From assembly GCF_013870525.1 (NCBI RefSeq), contig NZ_JACBXD010000067.1, positions 1 to 44,025 on the forward strand: a stretch of DNA of 44,025 nt, read 5' to 3'. The notes below the pieces were generated by a model, which saw only the letters and a list, made by a program, of their open reading frames with translations, was not told the DNA's origin and ran no database searches. Below are positions 8,293-15,945 of this stretch, one piece after another. Positions within the stretch are counted from its first letter, which is position 1. The number at the start of each line of letters is the position of its first letter. Made by a program: the position numbers and the translations under genes. The stretch comes from Amycolatopsis pittospori (GTDB lineage: Bacteria > Actinomycetota > Actinomycetes > Mycobacteriales > Pseudonocardiaceae).

Positions 8293-8619
8293 CTACCGTG
8301 TCATGGAGATGGCGCTGTAGGCCCCGCTGCCATTCGTGCAAGTGACTCGGGCTTCTTCCCACGGCCTCACCCACGGGCTCACCTTGTCGCCGTCGTAGTA
8401 GCACAGGAGGAACACGCGGTGGTACGCGACGGAATAAGGGGGCTGGCACCTCGACCAGCCCTCACCGTTGCCCTCGTCGGGATCCCATTCCACGTAGCCG
8501 GCGGAGCAGGCCGCCGCCACGGCGTTCTGGGACGCGGAGGCGGCAGGGGCGGCCGCGAACAGAATGGTCGCGCCGGTCGCCGCCAAGGCGAGGAGGGAAA
8601 GGGCCCGTTTCTTGAACAT
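8293..8619 (-). CDS. Small secreted protein with four cysteines
   Basis: A 108-residue protein with a clear Sec signal: FKKRALSLLALAATGATILF then AAPAASA, with cleavage expected before SQN. The mature part of about 80 residues is rich in aromatic residues and contains four cysteines (ACSAGY, RCQPP, LCYYDG, TCTNG), enough for two disulfides. ATG at 8619 places the basic FKKR at the N-terminus; an upstream in-frame start at 8655 would bury the signal. No family was recognised. It could be a small beta-sandwich or inhibitor-like exoprotein, but that is a guess. Confidence 0.72.
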   Translation of the reverse strand: MFKKRALSLLALAATGATILFAAAPAASASQNAVAAACSAGYVEWDPDEGNGEGWSRCQPPYSVAYHRVFLLCYYDGDKVSPWVRPWEEARVTCTNGSGAYSAISMTR

Positions 8620-8681
8620 GCCTGAATTGTGCTGATCCCGGCTCGGGTCGGGCAACGCCCTTCAAGCAGGGGTGAAACCCG

Positions 8682-8709
8682 TTGACACCCTGAAGACGCC
8701 GTTTGTACC
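8682..8709 (+). promoter_or_regulatory. Candidate promoter for the secreted-protein gene at 8742
   Basis: A consensus -35 hexamer TTGACA at 8682-8687 is followed after 16-17 bases by a weak -10 (TGTACC at 8704-8709). It points at the gene starting at 8742. The -10 match is poor, so the call rests mainly on the -35. Confidence 0.3.
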
Positions 8710-8741
8710 GAACGTGTACGAGACGGCTCCAAGCTGGTGCC

Positions 8742-9941
8742 ATGAAGAGGCTGGGACTGCTCGCTTCACTGTTGCTGGTGTTCGCGCTCGTACCCGGGAT
8801 CGCCTCCGCCGCGGCGAGCTTCCCGCGGATGGACGCGGCCACGGTCGACGGCTACCGCTGGACGCCGGGCTCGACCTTCGACACCTACGGCGCGCGGATC
8901 GCCGCGCTGGAAACGAAACTCCCTGCTCGTGGCCTTCCGGAGATCCTCTCGTCGGCCAACCGCACGGGTCGTCCGCTGTGCCACGGCACGTATCTCGCGG
9001 CGGCCTTGAAACCGGCGGGGTTCTGCTGGGAGAACGCGAACGACGACAAGACGAACGACTGGATCCCGCAGGGACTCACGGGCTCCGGCGACGCCGACGC
9101 GGCGACCGGGAAGGTCGGCGGCAAGCGGGTGGTGGCGACGTCCTGGCACACCCCGGGCGACACCATGGTCCGGCTGTCCTTTGTGGACGCGACCGGCCTC
9201 GGTTACCGGCACGTGCTGCTCGTCGAACCTACGTCGAACGACGACTTCGCCGTCGTGCAAGGACATGGGCACGGGATGACCTGGATCGGGAACCGGTTGT
9301 TCGTCGCGACCACCGGCGGCGTGATCCGGGTGTTCGACACACGGCATTTCTGGAAGGTCGACGACAGCTCCGGCGTCGTCGGGAAGGGCCCGGACGGGAA
9401 GTACCACGCGGCCTTCTACGACTACGCGATGCCGCAGATCGGCGCGTTCTGGTATCCCGGCGGCGGCACCTGCACCACCGCGACCGGCCCGCGTCCGTGT
9501 CTCTCGACGATGTCTTTCGACCACGGCGACGGTTCGATCGTGACCTCCGAACACGTGTCGAACGCGGCGGGAAGCCGGGTACTGCGGTGGCCGTTCGACC
9601 GCGCGACCGGACTGCCCAGGCTGTCGGCCGATGGGACCGTGCACGCGAAGGAAGGCTTCGTGTCGCCGGTGTGGGGAATGCAGGGAGCCGTGTCGCGCAA
9701 CGGGTATTTCGTGATGACCGGCGTCTGCCCGGAGTACGCCGGGGTGGCGGGCGACCATCCGTCGTGCCTGCACGGCGGGGTCGGCGGCACGTCGACGTCA
9801 CGGCTGAGCGGCAAGGCGCCGGTGAACTCGCAGAACCTGTCGTACTGGCCCGCGACGGGCGAGCTCTGGCTGATGAACGAGCAACTCCGGGAACGGGTGA
9901 CCGTGCACGTCCCGTGGACCACCCTGACCGGCCGCCCCTGA
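8742..9941 (+). CDS. Secreted protein of about 400 residues, actinobacterial family of unknown function
   Basis: A 399-residue exported protein. The Sec signal is KRLGLLASLLLVFALVPGIA with an SAA-type cleavage site near residue 25. The mature chain contains DWIPQGLTGSGDADAATG, YRHVLLVEPT, HGHGMTWIGNRLFVATTGG and GVIRVFDTRHFW, spaced like beta-propeller strands. Similar Streptomyces secreted proteins carry PQGLTTSADA and a VRVFDMRH segment; none has a known function to my knowledge. Six or more cysteines (LCHGTY, FCWEN, GTCTTA, RPCLS, VCPEY, SCLHG) suggest disulfides. ATG at 8742 is chosen because it starts the signal peptide directly. Confidence 0.75.
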   Translation: MKRLGLLASLLLVFALVPGIASAAASFPRMDAATVDGYRWTPGSTFDTYGARIAALETKLPARGLPEILSSANRTGRPLCHGTYLAAALKPAGFCWENANDDKTNDWIPQGLTGSGDADAATGKVGGKRVVATSWHTPGDTMVRLSFVDATGLGYRHVLLVEPTSNDDFAVVQGHGHGMTWIGNRLFVATTGGVIRVFDTRHFWKVDDSSGVVGKGPDGKYHAAFYDYAMPQIGAFWYPGGGTCTTATGPRPCLSTMSFDHGDGSIVTSEHVSNAAGSRVLRWPFDRATGLPRLSADGTVHAKEGFVSPVWGMQGAVSRNGYFVMTGVCPEYAGVAGDHPSCLHGGVGGTSTSRLSGKAPVNSQNLSYWPATGELWLMNEQLRERVTVHVPWTTLTGRP

Positions 9942-9961
9942 CGCGTTCAGTCCTCTGAACG

Positions 9962-10002
9962 CGAAAGACCCCGTCACCCAACAGCGGTGACGGGGTCTTT
10001 CG
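9962..10002. terminator. Bidirectional terminator between the secreted-protein gene and sigA
   Basis: A perfect 17-bp stem (CGAAAGACCCCGTCACC at 9962-9978 with its complement at 9986-10002) around a 7-base loop CAACAGC. It lies between two convergent stops (9941 and 10014), so it can serve both. It ends in CTTTCG rather than a long T run. Confidence 0.85.
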
Positions 10003-10013
10003 TGAGCCTGGGA

Positions 10014-11414
10014 TCAGTCCAGGTAGTCGCGCAGCACCTGCGAACGCGACGGGTGACGCAGCTTCGACATCGTCTTCGACTCGATCTGCCGGATGCGCTC
10101 ACGGGTCACCCCGTACACCTGGCCGATCTCGTCGAGCGTGCGAGGCTGGCCGTCGGTGAGGCCGAACCGCAGCCGCACCACACCCGCCTCACGTTCGGAC
10201 AGCGTCTGCAGCACCGACTGGAGCTGGTCCTGCAGCAACGTGAACGACACCGCGTCGACCGCGACGACGGCCTCGGAGTCCTCGATGAAGTCACCGAGCT
10301 GCGAGTCGCCCTCGTCGCCGATGGTCTGGTCGAGCGAGATCGGCTCGCGGGCGTACTGCTGGATCTCGAGGACCTTCTCCGGGGAGATGTCCATTTCCTT
10401 CGCGAGCTCTTCGGGGGTGGGCTCGCGACCGAGGTCCTGCAGCAGTTCGCGCTGTATACGGCCGAGCTTGTTGATGACCTCGACCATGTGCACCGGGATA
10501 CGGATGGTGCGGGCCTGGTCGGCCATCGCGCGGGTGATCGCCTGACGGATCCACCAGGTGGCGTACGTGGAGAACTTGTAGCCCTTGGTGTAGTCGAACT
10601 TCTCGACCGCGCGGATCAGACCGAGGTTGCCCTCCTGGATCAGGTCCAGGAACGCCATGCCGCGGCCGGTGTAGCGCTTGGCCAGCGACACCACGAGCCG
10701 GAGGTTCGCCTCCAGGAGGTGGTTCTTCGCCCGCTCGCCGTCACGCACGATCCACTTGAGGTCGCGCCGCATCTGGGTGACGAGTTTCTCGCCCTCCTCC
10801 TCGGCGTTGCGGACGCGTTCGGCGGCGTAGAGCCCGGCCTCGATGCGCTTGGCGAGCTCCACCTCCTCCTCGGCGTTCAGCAGGGCGACCTTGCCGATCT
10901 GCTTGAGGTACGCGCGGACCGAGTCGGCCGAAGCGGTGAGCTCGGCGTCCTTACGGGCCTGGCGCAGTGCCTCGGACTCTTCCTCGTCCCAGACGAAGTC
11001 CGGGTTGTCGGAGGTCTTGCCGGCGTTCTTGTCGGCCGCCGTGCGGCGCCCGCGCGGGGGCGTCTCTTCGACGTCCTCCTCGGACTCCGCGTCCTCTTCC
11101 GTCTCCTCGGTGACCGTCGCGTCGACGACGTCCACCTCGACCTCTTCGAGGTCGGACAGATCCGGGGTTTCGAGGTCGGCTTCGTCGAGGTCGCCGGGAC
11201 CGTCTTCCGGTTCGCCGTCTTCGGTCTTGGCGCCCTTGGTGGTGGGTTTCTTGGCCGGAGCCTTCTTCGCCGGGGCCTTCTTCGCGCCGGCCGCCTTGGC
11301 GGCGGTCTTGCGCGCCGCGGGCTTGGCCGCGTCGGTGGCTGCCTCGTCGGCCGGCTCGCCGGCTGCGGTCGCTGTCTTCGTCCCGCTTCGGGTTGCGGTT
11401 CTTGCGGCTGCCAC
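10014..11414 (-). CDS. sigA: Primary RNA polymerase sigma factor (HrdB/SigA)
   Basis: A 466-residue group 1 sigma-70 factor that directs RNA polymerase to housekeeping promoters. The N-terminal 160 residues are low complexity: an Ala/Lys-rich part with AKKAPAKKAPAKK, then a long acidic stretch (EEVEVDVVDATVTEETEED region). Region 1.2 starts near SVRAYLKQIGKVALL, region 2 has NLRLVVSLAKRYTGRGM and KGYKFSTYATWWIRQAITRA (-10 recognition), region 3 IPVHMVEVINKLGRIQREL, and region 4.2 ends in VTRERIRQIESKTMSKLRHP. The GTG start at 11414 follows an AAAGGG ribosome site. Its place next to ppgK matches M. tuberculosis Rv2702-Rv2703. Confidence 0.97.
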   Translation of the reverse strand: MAAARTATRSGTKTATAAGEPADEAATDAAKPAARKTAAKAAGAKKAPAKKAPAKKPTTKGAKTEDGEPEDGPGDLDEADLETPDLSDLEEVEVDVVDATVTEETEEDAESEEDVEETPPRGRRTAADKNAGKTSDNPDFVWDEEESEALRQARKDAELTASADSVRAYLKQIGKVALLNAEEEVELAKRIEAGLYAAERVRNAEEEGEKLVTQMRRDLKWIVRDGERAKNHLLEANLRLVVSLAKRYTGRGMAFLDLIQEGNLGLIRAVEKFDYTKGYKFSTYATWWIRQAITRAMADQARTIRIPVHMVEVINKLGRIQRELLQDLGREPTPEELAKEMDISPEKVLEIQQYAREPISLDQTIGDEGDSQLGDFIEDSEAVVAVDAVSFTLLQDQLQSVLQTLSEREAGVVRLRFGLTDGQPRTLDEIGQVYGVTRERIRQIESKTMSKLRHPSRSQVLRDYLD

Positions 11415-11547
11415 TTACGCCCTTTCGCAGCGGTCGATCATGACGAGCCGAGGCTTGATGGTCTCGGCTGCCTCAAACTTCGGGGAACACCCTCCGGCCT
11501 GCGGTTTCCCACGTTCTCGTGAGCGCCGCCGCCGTGGGCCGTGTTCC

Positions 11548-11576
11548 ATTGTAACGACGATACGTGACAGCGTCGC
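11548..11576 (-). promoter_or_regulatory. Candidate sigA promoter
   Basis: On the minus strand a near-consensus -10 TACAAT (11553 down to 11548) is preceded by a 17-bp spacer and a weak -35 GCGACG (11576-11571). It would give a leader of roughly 130 nt ahead of the sigA GTG. The rest of the 11415-11660 gap shows no other clear element except the hairpin near ppgK. Confidence 0.4.
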
Positions 11577-11626
11577 GGCGCGGATCACCGCCCGGCGGGC
11601 GCGACACGCCGTCCGACCCGCCGAAG

Positions 11627-11649
11627 TGACATCCGAAGTACGGATGTCA
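11627..11649 (-). terminator. Hairpin just after ppgK
   Basis: A perfect 9-bp stem TGACATCCG / CGGATGTCA with a 5-base loop, 11 bp beyond the ppgK stop. Position suggests the ppgK terminator; no T run follows, so an operator upstream of sigA is an alternative. Confidence 0.5.
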
Positions 11650-11660
11650 ACGCGGTCGTG

Positions 11661-12425
11661 TCAGTGCTCGATGCCCTCTGCGGCGGCGGCCGCCGCGCCG
11701 ACGATGCCCGCGTTGTTCTGCAGGGACGCGACGAGGACCGGCGTGCGGATCTCCAGCAGCGGAACCCACTTGTGAGACTTCTTGCTGACCCCGCCGCCCA
11801 CGATGAACAGGTCCGGCCAGATCAGGTTTTCCAGCACGGTGAGATACCTGTTCACCCGTTCCGCCCATTGGGGGTACGACAGTTCCTCGTTGTCCTTGAC
11901 CGACGCCGCGGCCTTCTTCTCCGCGTCGAAACCGTCGACCTCGATGTGGCCGAATTCGGTGTTGGGGACGAGCTTGCCGTCCTGGAAGACCGCGCTGCCG
12001 ATGCCGGTGCCGAAGGTGAGCAGAGCCGTCACGCCACGCCGGGCCACCGGGTCGCCGAAGCGGATCTCGGCCATGCCGGCGGCGTCGGCGTCGTTCAGCA
12101 TCGCGATGTCGTCGACGCCGCGGCCGAGGCGTTTGGCGAACAGCGCGTCGGCGTCGGTGCCGATCCACTTGTGGTCGATGTTGGCCGCGGTGTGCGCGAC
12201 GCCCTTCTTGACCACCGCGGGGAGGGTGACCCCGACGGGACCGTCCCACCCGGCCTGACCGGTGATCTCGGCGACGACGTCGGCCACCGCCTCGGGCGTC
12301 GACGGCTGCGGCGTGTCGATCCGGATCCGGTCGCCGATCAGCTGTCCCCGCGCCAAGTCGACCAGCGCGCCCTTGATCCCGCTGCCGCCGATGTCGATAC
12401 CGAAACCTCGGGTCGCCTCCACCAC
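11661..12425 (-). CDS. ppgK: Polyphosphate glucokinase
   Basis: Phosphorylates glucose using polyphosphate or ATP, feeding glycolysis without sugar-transport phosphorylation. The 254-residue ROK-like kinase shows GFGIDIGGSGIKGALVDL (phosphate loop 1), LPAVVKKGVAHTAANIDHKW, NDADAAGMAE with the catalytic aspartate region, LLTFGTGIGSAVF (phosphate 2) and PNTEFGHIE (sugar binding). All of these match M. tuberculosis PpgK (Rv2702). GTG at 12425 is preferred since GAAGGG sits nine bases upstream; an in-frame GTG at 12446 would add seven residues. The gene is divergent from suhB, as in mycobacteria. Confidence 0.95.
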   Translation of the reverse strand: MVEATRGFGIDIGGSGIKGALVDLARGQLIGDRIRIDTPQPSTPEAVADVVAEITGQAGWDGPVGVTLPAVVKKGVAHTAANIDHKWIGTDADALFAKRLGRGVDDIAMLNDADAAGMAEIRFGDPVARRGVTALLTFGTGIGSAVFQDGKLVPNTEFGHIEVDGFDAEKKAAASVKDNEELSYPQWAERVNRYLTVLENLIWPDLFIVGGGVSKKSHKWVPLLEIRTPVLVASLQNNAGIVGAAAAAAEGIEH

Positions 12426-12489
12426 GGACGTGGTCCCTTCTCGCACGATTCAGAAGCCTGCCTCGGAGACTTTAACCGGATGTGGTGAC

Positions 12490-13308
12490 ATGGCGGACGT
12501 GGGAGTTGACGAGACGTTGCTGAAAAGTGTCGCCGAGCGTGTCGCGGGCGAGGCCGCGGAACTGGTCCACGAGGCCTGGACCGGGATGAACGCGGGCCGC
12601 GAGGTGCGGGTGGACACCAAATCCGCCGACACCGACGTGGTGACCGCGGTGGACCACGAGTCGGAACGGCTGGTGCGCGCGCGGCTGGCCGAACTGCGCC
12701 CCGAGGACGCCGTGCTGGGCGAGGAAGGCGGCGGCGTCGCCGGCGACGGGGTGACCTGGGTGGTCGACCCGATCGACGGCACCGTGAACTTCCTCTACGG
12801 CCTGCCGTGGTTCGCCGTCTCGGTGGCCGCGCAGGTCGGCGGGGTCTCGGTGGCGGGCGCCGTCGTCGAACCGGTGAGCGGCCGTCGCTGGACCGCCGCG
12901 CGCGGGCAGGGCGCGTTCCTGGACGGGCGGCCGCTGTCGGTCAACGCCCCTTCCCGGCTGGATCTGACACTCGTCGGCACCGGATTCGCCTACAAGGTCG
13001 AACGCCGCACGAAGCAGGCCCGGTTCGTCGCCGAACTGGCGACCCGGGTGCGCGACGTCCGGCGCAACGGCGCCGCCTCACTGGACCTGTGCGCGGTCGC
13101 GGCCGGCTGGCTGGACGCCTACGTCGAACACGGGCTCGGTCACTGGGACTGGGCCGCCGGAGCGCTCATCGCCGCCGAGGCGGGGGCCCTGGTGTCCCTT
13201 CCGGGACAAGACGCCGAGCTGGGACCGGACGCGACCTTCGCGGTGGCGCCGTCGATCGCGACGCCGTTGCGTCAGGCGCTCCTGGACTCGGGTGTGGGCA
13301 CGATCTGA
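12490..13308 (+). CDS. suhB: Inositol monophosphatase family protein (SuhB-like)
   Basis: A 272-residue Mg2+-dependent phosphatase of the IMPase/FBPase fold. It would dephosphorylate inositol 1-phosphate or a related sugar phosphate, giving myo-inositol for phosphatidylinositol and mycothiol. Metal-binding motifs are LGEEGGG (Glu), WVVDPIDGTVNFLYG (the DPxDGTxN signature) and HWDWAAGALIAAEAG (WDxAAG signature). The start ATG at 12490 begins ADVGVDETLLK; no strong ribosome site is seen, and longer in-frame starts run into the ppgK promoter region. It matches M. tuberculosis suhB (Rv2701c) in place and orientation relative to ppgK. Substrate choice within the family is not visible. Confidence 0.9.
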   Translation: MADVGVDETLLKSVAERVAGEAAELVHEAWTGMNAGREVRVDTKSADTDVVTAVDHESERLVRARLAELRPEDAVLGEEGGGVAGDGVTWVVDPIDGTVNFLYGLPWFAVSVAAQVGGVSVAGAVVEPVSGRRWTAARGQGAFLDGRPLSVNAPSRLDLTLVGTGFAYKVERRTKQARFVAELATRVRDVRRNGAASLDLCAVAAGWLDAYVEHGLGHWDWAAGALIAAEAGALVSLPGQDAELGPDATFAVAPSIATPLRQALLDSGVGTI

Positions 13309-13317
13309 GCCCTCTGG

Positions 13318-13376
13318 CGCGCTAGGAATGGCCCGTTACTTGCAAAATTTGCAAGTAACGGGCCATTCCTAGCGCG
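13318..13376. repeat. Long perfect intergenic palindrome A, copy 1
   Basis: A 59-bp perfect palindrome: 29-bp arms (13318-13346 and 13348-13376) around a single A at 13347. It fills the gap between the convergent stops of suhB (13308) and cei (13390). The central 31 bp (CCCGTTACTTGC-AAAATTT-GCAAGTAACGGG) recur identically at 31566-31596. The A/T-rich centre stands out in GC-rich surroundings. A bidirectional transcription end or RNA-stabilising stem is plausible. Confidence 0.95.
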
Positions 13377-13389
13377 TTTGTCCACGAAA

Positions 13390-14073
13390 TCAGCAGGGGG
13401 CTTCGCGAGCCGCCTTCAGCAGCGTCTGGTCGATCACCGGGGCACCGCCGCCGGCCGACTGCTCACCGCCGCCGCTGCCCTGCTGCGCCTTCGACCACTG
13501 GGTGAGCTGGTCCAGCACCTTCCGCGCCTCCGCCTTCGGGCGGATGTCGCCGAACAGGGTGCCGGTGGTGAGCGTGACCGACGCGTCCTTGCGGTTGTCC
13601 TTGACCAGTTCGGCGCACGGGACCACCAGGCTCAGCGTGCGGGCCGCCGCGGCGCCGTTCTCGCCGAAGCGGATCTGGCCGCGGCACTTGGCTTCGGTGT
13701 TCCCGTACGCGGGGTCGTTGACCGGGTCGACGGCCTGCGAGAAACCCAGTTCCTTGAGCGAGCTGGTGGCGATGCCGCCCTGGCCGCGCACCTTGGAGCC
13801 GTTGAGCACCTGGACGGCGACCTTGTCCGGCGGAACCGGCGCGCGGTCGTCCAGTCCGTCGTGCGCCAGCGGCGTGTAGGTGACGCCCTGCTGCGGCGCG
13901 GGCGGCGGATCGCAGCGGATCACGGCGTCGATGTCGCTGCGGCTCGTCACGACGTTCACCCAGACGATCACGGCGCCGAGCGCCAGCACGCCGATCACGA
14001 TGAGCGCGGGCAGCGGCTTGTGCTTGCGATACGGCCTCGCCCCGCGGTCCCCGATGCCGTTCCCCGACGCCAC
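13390..14073 (-). CDS. cei: Cell-envelope integrity protein Cei-like, LytR_C domain
   Basis: A 227-residue membrane-anchored protein: cytoplasmic basic lead (ARPYRKHKPL), one membrane helix at about residues 22-42 (ALIVIGVLALGAVIVWVNVV) and an extracytoplasmic LytR C-terminal domain. That domain shows VAVQVLNGSKVRGQGGIATSS near residues 85-105, the typical start of LytR_C modules. M. tuberculosis Rv2700 (Cei), in the same place next to suhB, has this architecture and is reported to affect envelope integrity and virulence. GTG at 14073 is chosen for its GGGAAGGGA ribosome site. The C-terminus ends in a serine/glycine linker plus APVIDQTLLKAAREAPC. Confidence 0.87.
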   Translation of the reverse strand: MASGNGIGDRGARPYRKHKPLPALIVIGVLALGAVIVWVNVVTSRSDIDAVIRCDPPPAPQQGVTYTPLAHDGLDDRAPVPPDKVAVQVLNGSKVRGQGGIATSSLKELGFSQAVDPVNDPAYGNTEAKCRGQIRFGENGAAAARTLSLVVPCAELVKDNRKDASVTLTTGTLFGDIRPKAEARKVLDQLTQWSKAQQGSGGGEQSAGGGAPVIDQTLLKAAREAPC

Positions 14074-14527
14074 CTGCCAGTCCCTTCCCCAAAGCCCGGA
14101 TCCCCGGACGGTGCGTTCACTCACACCGTCGTGTCCGATCAGCCTATGCGTTACGGCGAAGGTCATCGGCGCGGGCCTCCGGATAGCACCACGTGATGAC
14201 CACTCCGGGCAAGCGACCGGGCCCAGGGGGTGAGGTTCCCGACGTGGGGGCAACCCATTCGGACGACAGGCGTCTTGACAACAGGTTCCCCCTGTTGGGT
14301 GACGTATTCGCAGCAATGTCTGACTCGTTGCAGAGCCGGTATCGGCGTGAGCTACCCTTCGCGGGCTCAGGCGGCAGTAAGAGGCGCAAAAGAGAGACCT
14401 CGCTCACTGCCATGCCGGGCACAAACAGGGGCGCTGGGACGTTAACCAGCGGCACGAAGGACTCACGAGCCGCGCGCTCGCGGGTCCGGGCCATCTGACA
14501 TCGAAGCATCGCAGGGGTGAGGGACAA
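14074..14527. other. 454-bp divergent intergenic region between cei and DUF4193
   Basis: No convincing gene is seen; a 101-codon frame on the plus strand has no ribosome site and a non-protein-like composition. The region should carry promoters for cei (leftward) and the DUF4193 gene (rightward). Visible elements are a TTGACA at 14275-14280 and a 7-bp hairpin CAACAGG-TTCCC-CCTGTTG at 14279-14297, with no good -10 at proper spacing. Confidence 0.6.
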
Positions 14528-14836
14528 ATGGCGACCGACTACGACGCTCCGCGCCGCAGCGAAGCCGACGAGCTGGCCGAAGACTCGTTGGAAGAGCTCA
14601 AGGCACGGCGTAACGAAAACCAGTCCGGCGTCGTGGACGTCGACGAAGACGCTACCGCCGAGAACTTCGAACTGCCGGGCGCGGACCTCTCCGGACTTTC
14701 CGGCGAGGACCTGACCGTGAAGGTCGTGCCCAAGCAGGCCGACGAGTTCACCTGCTCCGTCTGCTTCCTGGTGCATCACCGCAGCAGGCTGGCGGAGGAG
14801 AGTGGCGGACGGCTCATCTGCCGCGACTGCGCCTGA
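14528..14836 (+). CDS. DUF4193 family zinc-ribbon-like protein
   Basis: A 102-residue small acidic protein. The N-terminus ATDYDAPRRSEADELAEDSL and the central ENFELPGADLSGLSGEDLTV are typical of the actinobacterial family DUF4193 (M. tuberculosis Rv2699c). The C-terminal part has two cysteine pairs, CSVC (FTCSVCFLVHHRSRLA) and CRDC (LICRDCA), consistent with a bound zinc and with an RNA-polymerase-associated or regulatory role, which is inference. A GAGGGA ribosome site precedes the ATG. A strong terminator follows at 14890. Confidence 0.93.
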   Translation: MATDYDAPRRSEADELAEDSLEELKARRNENQSGVVDVDEDATAENFELPGADLSGLSGEDLTVKVVPKQADEFTCSVCFLVHHRSRLAEESGGRLICRDCA

Positions 14837-14889
14837 GCCTACGGGCACAGGGGACGGCGCGACAGGGGTTTCGGGGTCTAAACAGGAAT

Positions 14890-14920
14890 AAGGGGGTCGG
14901 CCGCGAGGCCGGCCCCCTTT
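14890..14920. terminator. Terminator between the DUF4193 and DUF3093 genes
   Basis: A 13-bp stem with one T-G wobble (AAGGGGGTCGGCC against GGCCGGCCCCCTT) and a GCGA tetraloop, followed by TTTCCTTT on the plus strand. It serves the DUF4193 gene and possibly the convergent DUF3093 gene. Confidence 0.88.
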
Positions 14921-14924
14921 CCTT

Positions 14925-14956
14925 TGCCTAGGACTTCGACTGCCTAGGACTTCGAC
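14925..14956. repeat. 16-bp tandem duplication at the DUF3093 stop codon
   Basis: TGCCTAGGACTTCGAC occurs twice head to tail (14925-14940 and 14941-14956). The second copy encodes the last residues and stop of the DUF3093 protein; the first lies just past the stop. It looks like a recent slippage or repair duplication with no coding effect. Confidence 0.9.
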
Positions 14957-15438
14957 GCGGGCTGGCGGAGCAGTTCGGCCACCTTCTCCGGGTGCCGGGT
15001 GCTGAACAGCCAATACGGCGTCGGGTCGTCGGGATCGGTGAGCCAGACCCGCACGACCGGGCCGACCCAGCCCCGGTGCAGCACGAAGGCCGCCGGATCG
15101 GCGTCGCGGCCCAGGGCCTTGCGCTTCTGTTCCTTGTCGATGACCTCGACGTCGCCCGCGAACTCCAGCGGCAGGTGCGCGTCGCGAAGCCACAGCTCCG
15201 GCCGGTCGCCACCGGTGACCTTCACGCGGGACCGGCCGAGCGAGACCATCAGCGCGATCACCGCGGGGATCAGCACCACGTACGGCAGCCATCCGCGCAG
15301 CCCGGGATAGCCCATGTCGATCTCCGCCGCCAGCAGCCCGCCGCCCAGGAGCGGCAACGGCCAGCCCCACCACGGGACATAGAGCCGCTCTGAATGCTCG
15401 ACAGCGCCGCCTTCGGCCGCGTTCACGCTTTCACCCAC
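14944..15438 (-). CDS. DUF3093 membrane protein
   Basis: A 164-residue protein with two adjacent membrane helices (about residues 24-39, WPLPLLGGGLLAAEI, and 48-66, GWLPYVVLIPAVIALMVSL) and a soluble C-terminal domain with RSRVKVTGG, LPLEFAGDVEVIDK and a closing VWLTDPDDPTPYWLFSTRHP. These are hallmarks of DUF3093 (M. tuberculosis Rv2698). Function is unknown; the C-terminal half looks like a small beta domain as in PH-like folds. GTG at 15438 lacks a ribosome site; GTG at 15426, four codons later, follows GGGTGAAA and is an alternative. It is divergent from dut with 24 bp between. Confidence 0.9.
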   Translation of the reverse strand: MGESVNAAEGGAVEHSERLYVPWWGWPLPLLGGGLLAAEIDMGYPGLRGWLPYVVLIPAVIALMVSLGRSRVKVTGGDRPELWLRDAHLPLEFAGDVEVIDKEQKRKALGRDADPAAFVLHRGWVGPVVRVWLTDPDDPTPYWLFSTRHPEKVAELLRQPASKS

Positions 15439-15462
15439 GTGTTCAGGGTAGTCTCGCCGCCC

Positions 15463-15945
15463 GTGTCCACCGTTCAGGTACTGCTTTCCCGGATCGATCC
15501 GTCGGTCCCTCTCCCCGCCTACGCGCGCCCCGGCGACGCGGGCGCCGACCTAGTCACCACCTCGGATCTCGTCCTCGCGCCCGGCGAACGCGGCGTGGTC
15601 GGGACGGGGGTCGCGATCGCCCTGCCACCCGGCTACGCGGGCTTCGTCCACCCGCGCTCGGGCCTGGCCGCCCGGGTCGGCCTCTCGGTCGTGAACACCC
15701 CCGGCACGATCGACTCCGGGTACCGCGGTGAGATCCGCGTCTGCCTGATCAACCATGATCTCTCCGAGAAGGTCGTGCTCACCCGCGGCGACCGGATCGC
15801 GCAGCTGGTCGTGCAACGGGTCGAACAGGCCGAGTTCGTCGAGGTCGCCGAACTCGAGTCGTCCGAGCGCGGCGAGGGAGGGTATGGCTCCACGGGCGGA
15901 CACGCCACACTGGGAGCCGGAGCCAGGGAAGGAACGGAGAACTAG
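15463..15945 (+). CDS. dut: Deoxyuridine 5'-triphosphate nucleotidohydrolase (dUTPase)
   Basis: Hydrolyses dUTP to dUMP and pyrophosphate, keeping uracil out of DNA and supplying dTMP synthesis. The 160-residue trimeric dUTPase shows all five motifs: ARPGDAGADL (21-30), HPRSGLA (63-69), GTIDSGYRGEI (81-91, with catalytic D84), RGDRIAQLV (108-116) and RGEGGYGSTG (136-145), the mobile C-terminal arm. GTG at 15463 begins STVQVLLSRIDP; an upstream in-frame ATG at 15394 would run inside the divergent gene. Its stop overlaps the next start by one base, linking it to the DUF3710 gene as in M. tuberculosis Rv2697c-Rv2696c. Confidence 0.97.
   Translation: MSTVQVLLSRIDPSVPLPAYARPGDAGADLVTTSDLVLAPGERGVVGTGVAIALPPGYAGFVHPRSGLAARVGLSVVNTPGTIDSGYRGEIRVCLINHDLSEKVVLTRGDRIAQLVVQRVEQAEFVEVAELESSERGEGGYGSTGGHATLGAGAREGTEN

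Noticed and set aside
14193..14498. 101-codon plus-strand frame in the cei/DUF4193 gap
   Set aside because: No ribosome site, low-complexity basic composition and no recognised motif; the gap more likely holds promoters.
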